The notes below the pieces were generated by a model. The model was not told the DNA's origin, did no database searches, and saw only the letters and a program-made list of their open reading frames with translations. The position numbers and the translations under genes were made by a program. Below are positions 62,016 to 64,000 of a stretch of DNA of 64,000 nucleotides, one piece after another (position 1 is the stretch's first letter; every line of letters starts with the position of its first letter). This stretch comes from Leadbetterella sp964563435. GTDB lineage: Bacteria > Bacteroidota > Bacteroidia > Cytophagales > Spirosomataceae. The DNA lies in the NCBI GenBank assembly GCA_964563435.1, contig CAZLXI010000010.1:1-64000 (forward strand). Reading direction: 5' to 3'.

Positions 62016-62115
62016 AGTTAAAAGTTAAAAGATAAAAACTAAAAGTTTCGGTACATTAGTATTTTATAAATGAATGTACCGAAACTTTTATCTTTTCACT
62101 TTTAGTTTTTAACTT
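62016..62115. repeat. AT-rich palindrome, copy 3, between convergent genes
   Basis: AAAAGTTTCGGTACATT (62041-62057) pairs perfectly with 62073-62089 across 15 bases; the arms are extended outside by the same TTAAAAGTTAAAA / CTTTTAGTTTTTAAC words as in the other copies. It fills the gap between the adhesin stop and the peroxiredoxin stop at 62114 and can act as a terminator on both strands. Confidence 0.85.
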
Positions 62116-62752
62116 AATCCTTATCCGGCTGCGGCGTATACCGCAGATACGGCTTCACTACATTTACCCCCTTAGGGAATTTCTGAAGTGCGTCTTCCGT
62201 GGAAACGGCCGGCACCACTATCGTGTCCTCGCCCTGTACCCAGTCGGCCGGCGTGGCTACCGAATAGTTGGAGGTCAGCTGAAGAGAGTCGATCACCCGG
62301 AGGATCTCCTGGAAATTCCGGCCGGTGGAAGCCGGGTAAGTTAAGGTGAGTTTGATCTTCTTGTCGGGCCCGATAACAAATACCGACCTTACGGTGGCCT
62401 TTTCTGAAGCATTCGGGTGGATCATGTCGTAAAGCTCCGCTACCTGGCGGCCCTCATCGGCAATGATGGGGAAATTTAATTTTACATTGTTTACCTCTTC
62501 GATGTCCGGAATCCAGCGATTGTGCGAGTCCAGGTCATCCACCGATACGGCGAGGATCTTAACGCCTCTCTTTCCGAATTCTCCCTTCAGCAGGGCGGTC
62601 TTTCCCAGCTCCGTTGTGCAAACCGGGGTGAAGTCGGCAGGGTGAGAAAAGAGCAATCCCCAGGAATCGCCCAGCCAGTCGTGAAAGCTGATCTGACCTT
62701 GCGTGGTATTGGCCGTAAAGTCAGGTGCAATATCTCCAAGTCTAAGTGACAT
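62114..62752 (-). CDS. 1-Cys peroxiredoxin (Prx6 type)
   Basis: The 212-residue enzyme has the peroxidatic motif HPADFTPVCTTELG, with the single active Cys near residue 46, and the C-terminal Prx6 arm DWVQGEDTIVVPAVSTEDA. The Prx6-type TRSVF-like strand is seen as ATVRSVFVIGPDKKI. It reduces hydrogen peroxide and organic peroxides in the cytosol, using a thiol partner. The length is typical. An operator-like palindrome lies 25-51 bases upstream of the start. The 3' end abuts palindrome copy 3. Confidence 0.95.
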   Translation of the reverse strand: MSLRLGDIAPDFTANTTQGQISFHDWLGDSWGLLFSHPADFTPVCTTELGKTALLKGEFGKRGVKILAVSVDDLDSHNRWIPDIEEVNNVKLNFPIIADEGRQVAELYDMIHPNASEKATVRSVFVIGPDKKIKLTLTYPASTGRNFQEILRVIDSLQLTSNYSVATPADWVQGEDTIVVPAVSTEDALQKFPKGVNVVKPYLRYTPQPDKD

Positions 62753-62776
62753 AATGTTGAAAATTTTGGTTCGACA

Positions 62777-62803
62777 ATTAGACTACCTGTTTGGTAGACT
62801 AAT
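62777..62803. promoter_or_regulatory. Operator-like palindrome upstream of the peroxiredoxin gene
   Basis: ATTAGACTACC (62777-62787) and GGTAGACTAAT (62793-62803) form 11-base arms with one central mismatch and a five-base spacer. The dyad lies 25-51 bases before the peroxiredoxin start and could overlap its promoter. The shape is that of a TetR- or MarR-like dimer site; no regulator gene is adjacent. Confidence 0.65.
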
Positions 62804-62932
62804 GCAAATTACGGGATTATTTTTAAGAAAGTCCTGAAAAAGATAAAAATATTTCCGATTTTTACTTTTTAAACCCATGCTTAGAGCATGTTTAAAATAA
62901 GTGCTAAAGAATAAATATTAAAAATGCTCTTA

Positions 62933-63559
62933 ATGCTTGAGACCCATTCGCTGGAGTTCCATTACGGCGATTCTGCCCGTTTTGTTTTCCCCGATGTCCA
63001 CTGTGCTTCTGGAGATACCCTGCTGATCCTGGGAAATTCCGGTTCGGGAAAGACCACTTTCCTGAACCTGATGGCGCTTTTATTGCCGCCTGTCAAAGGC
63101 GAACTCCGGATCAACGGAACAGGTACGACAAGCCTTCCCCTGCATGAATTACCCGGTTTTCGGGCCCGGAACATCGGCCTGGTGTTTCAGAAGCCTTATT
63201 TTGTGAATGCCCTGAACGTAAGAGATAATCTTTTGATGGCCAATTATTTCGCAGGAAACCCGCCAGACAAGGGCCGGGTAGGTCGCCTGGCCGAATCGCT
63301 GGGTTTTTCAGCCCTGCTGGATAAACGGGTGACCGAGCTCAGCGGTGGAGAGCAGCAGCGTGTGGGGATCGCCCGGGCGCTGATGAACTCGGCCAGGCTT
63401 ATCCTGGCCGATGAGCCTACTTCCGCGTTAGACGATCTGAACTGCGGGAAGGTGGCCGACCTGCTGGAGGCGCAGGCGAAGGAAAACGGGGCCGCCCTGG
63501 TCATCGTCACGCATGATCAGCGTTTAAAATCACGGTTTCCATCTCAAATCACCCTATAA
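62933..63559 (+). CDS. ABC transporter ATP-binding protein (LolD/MacB-like)
   Basis: About 208 residues from the ATG at 62933 (another ATG at 62924 gives three more). Walker A is ILGNSGSGKTTFL (about 30-42), the Q-loop VFQKPYFVN, the signature ELSGGEQQRVGIARAL, Walker B LILADEPTSALDD and the switch His in VTHDQRL. The LolD/MacB-like type pairs with an FtsX-like permease, whose gene begins two bases after its stop. The pair should export or mechanically move substrates across the inner membrane or shuttle lipoproteins. The substrate is unknown. Confidence 0.93.
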   Translation: MLETHSLEFHYGDSARFVFPDVHCASGDTLLILGNSGSGKTTFLNLMALLLPPVKGELRINGTGTTSLPLHELPGFRARNIGLVFQKPYFVNALNVRDNLLMANYFAGNPPDKGRVGRLAESLGFSALLDKRVTELSGGEQQRVGIARALMNSARLILADEPTSALDDLNCGKVADLLEAQAKENGAALVIVTHDQRLKSRFPSQITL

Positions 63560-63561
63560 TC

Positions 63562-64000
63562 ATGCTTCTGAAGATCGTCTGGAAAAATATAGTTGATAAG
63601 AAACTGAACAGTATCCTGGCCGTTTTGCTGATGGCTTTCGGTATCGGGATCATCTCCCTGCTGATTACTGTAGGAAAACAGCTCCAGGACAAGTTTGCCA
63701 AGAATATATCAGGAGTGGATATGGTGGTCGGAGCCAAAGGCAGCCCACTGCAGCTCATCCTGTCGGGGGTTTACCAGATCGACTCCCCCACCGGAAATAT
63801 TGCGCTCAGTGAGCTGAACATGCTTCGCAGCAACCCGTTGGTAAAGGAGCTGATCCCGCTTTCGATGGGCGATAATTACAAAGGTTACCGGATCGTGGGG
63901 AGTAATGAGAAATACCTGCAGCACTTTAAAGCGGAGCTAAAAGCCGGTCAAGTTTTTGAGCAGCCGATGGAGGTGGTGGCCGGGGCTACAGTGGCCCGCA
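63562..64000 (+). CDS. ABC transporter permease (FtsX/MacB-like), cut by the window edge
   Basis: The frame from the ATG at 63562 stays open to the last base: 146 residues are visible. The start LLKIVWKNIVDKKLNSILAVLLMAFGIGIISLL is the N-terminal cytosolic segment and first membrane helix of MacB/FtsX-type permeases, followed by the beginning of the periplasmic domain (VDMVVGAKGSPLQLILSGVY). It follows the ATPase gene by two bases and forms one transporter with it. The rest lies outside the window. Confidence 0.92.
   Translation, partial: MLLKIVWKNIVDKKLNSILAVLLMAFGIGIISLLITVGKQLQDKFAKNISGVDMVVGAKGSPLQLILSGVYQIDSPTGNIALSELNMLRSNPLVKELIPLSMGDNYKGYRIVGSNEKYLQHFKAELKAGQVFEQPMEVVAGATVAR

Overview
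The window looks like a chromosome segment of a member of the Bacteroidota, probably a Cytophagales-like lineage. The evidence is taxon-typical content: two proteins with type IX secretion sorting tails (18.1-19.3 kb and 55.8-62.0 kb), a GWxTD-domain lipoprotein, a large propeller-type sensor kinase, a NEW3/ABC operon, and promoters of the TTTG / TAnnTTTG kind. One run of exactly 100 N (31637-31736) flanked by a 55-base duplication shows that this is a scaffolded draft assembly. I saw no rRNA or tRNA gene.

Layout. 1-8.8 kb is a more AT-rich accessory stretch: a giant Tc-toxin A subunit cut by the left edge, an AraC-type regulator, a DUF1398 protein and a truncated NTF2/SnoaL-like gene that breaks off where the next gene's tail begins. 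8.8-11.5 kb holds a DUF418 membrane protein and a secreted phosphodiesterase. 11.7-15.7 kb is a nitrite-respiration operon on the minus strand: nirK fused to cytochrome c, a NirV/SUMF1-like protein, a SCO copper chaperone and a polytopic membrane protein, preceded by a perfect 28-bp palindrome. 16-28.3 kb is mostly housekeeping or envelope: esterase, ECF sigma pair, secreted metalloprotease, exbB-exbD-coaD, GDSL hydrolase, polysaccharide deacetylase, NEW3-ABC transporter operon, CsbD, thymidine kinase and a conserved hypothetical.

28.3-35.5 kb is the most unusual part. It contains a frameshifted small DNA-binding-like gene, an XRE regulator, then an operon in which an AAA+/DUF4143 ATPase-nuclease gene overlaps cas4 by one base, followed by cas1, cas2 and a CRISPR array of 30-bp repeats and 36-bp spacers that decays steadily away from the leader. 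No interference genes (cas3, cas5, cas7, cas8, cas6, cas9 or cas10) are present in the window, so this is an adaptation-only locus with an ATPase-nuclease in the place where the effector genes would be expected. A second XRE-type membrane regulator and a serine hydrolase follow.

35.6-51.7 kb is again core-like: DinB protein, ABC-F ATPase, group III truncated globin, GWxTD protein with rlmB, FMN glutamate-synthase-like protein, GMC dehydrogenase with its small subunit, GT39 transferase, Spx/ArsC protein, three tandem paralogous secreted thioredoxin-like proteins and a CvfB-like RNA-binding protein. 51.9-62.0 kb carries a one-piece sensor kinase, its LuxR-type response regulator and a 2079-residue secreted adhesin-like protein with five exact 80-residue modules. 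The right end has a 1-Cys peroxiredoxin with an operator-like palindrome and an ABC exporter whose permease runs off the window. Three copies of a long AT-rich palindrome (46.7, 51.7 and 62.0 kb), a nested palindrome at 21 kb and two TTAATG-type repeat clusters lie between genes.
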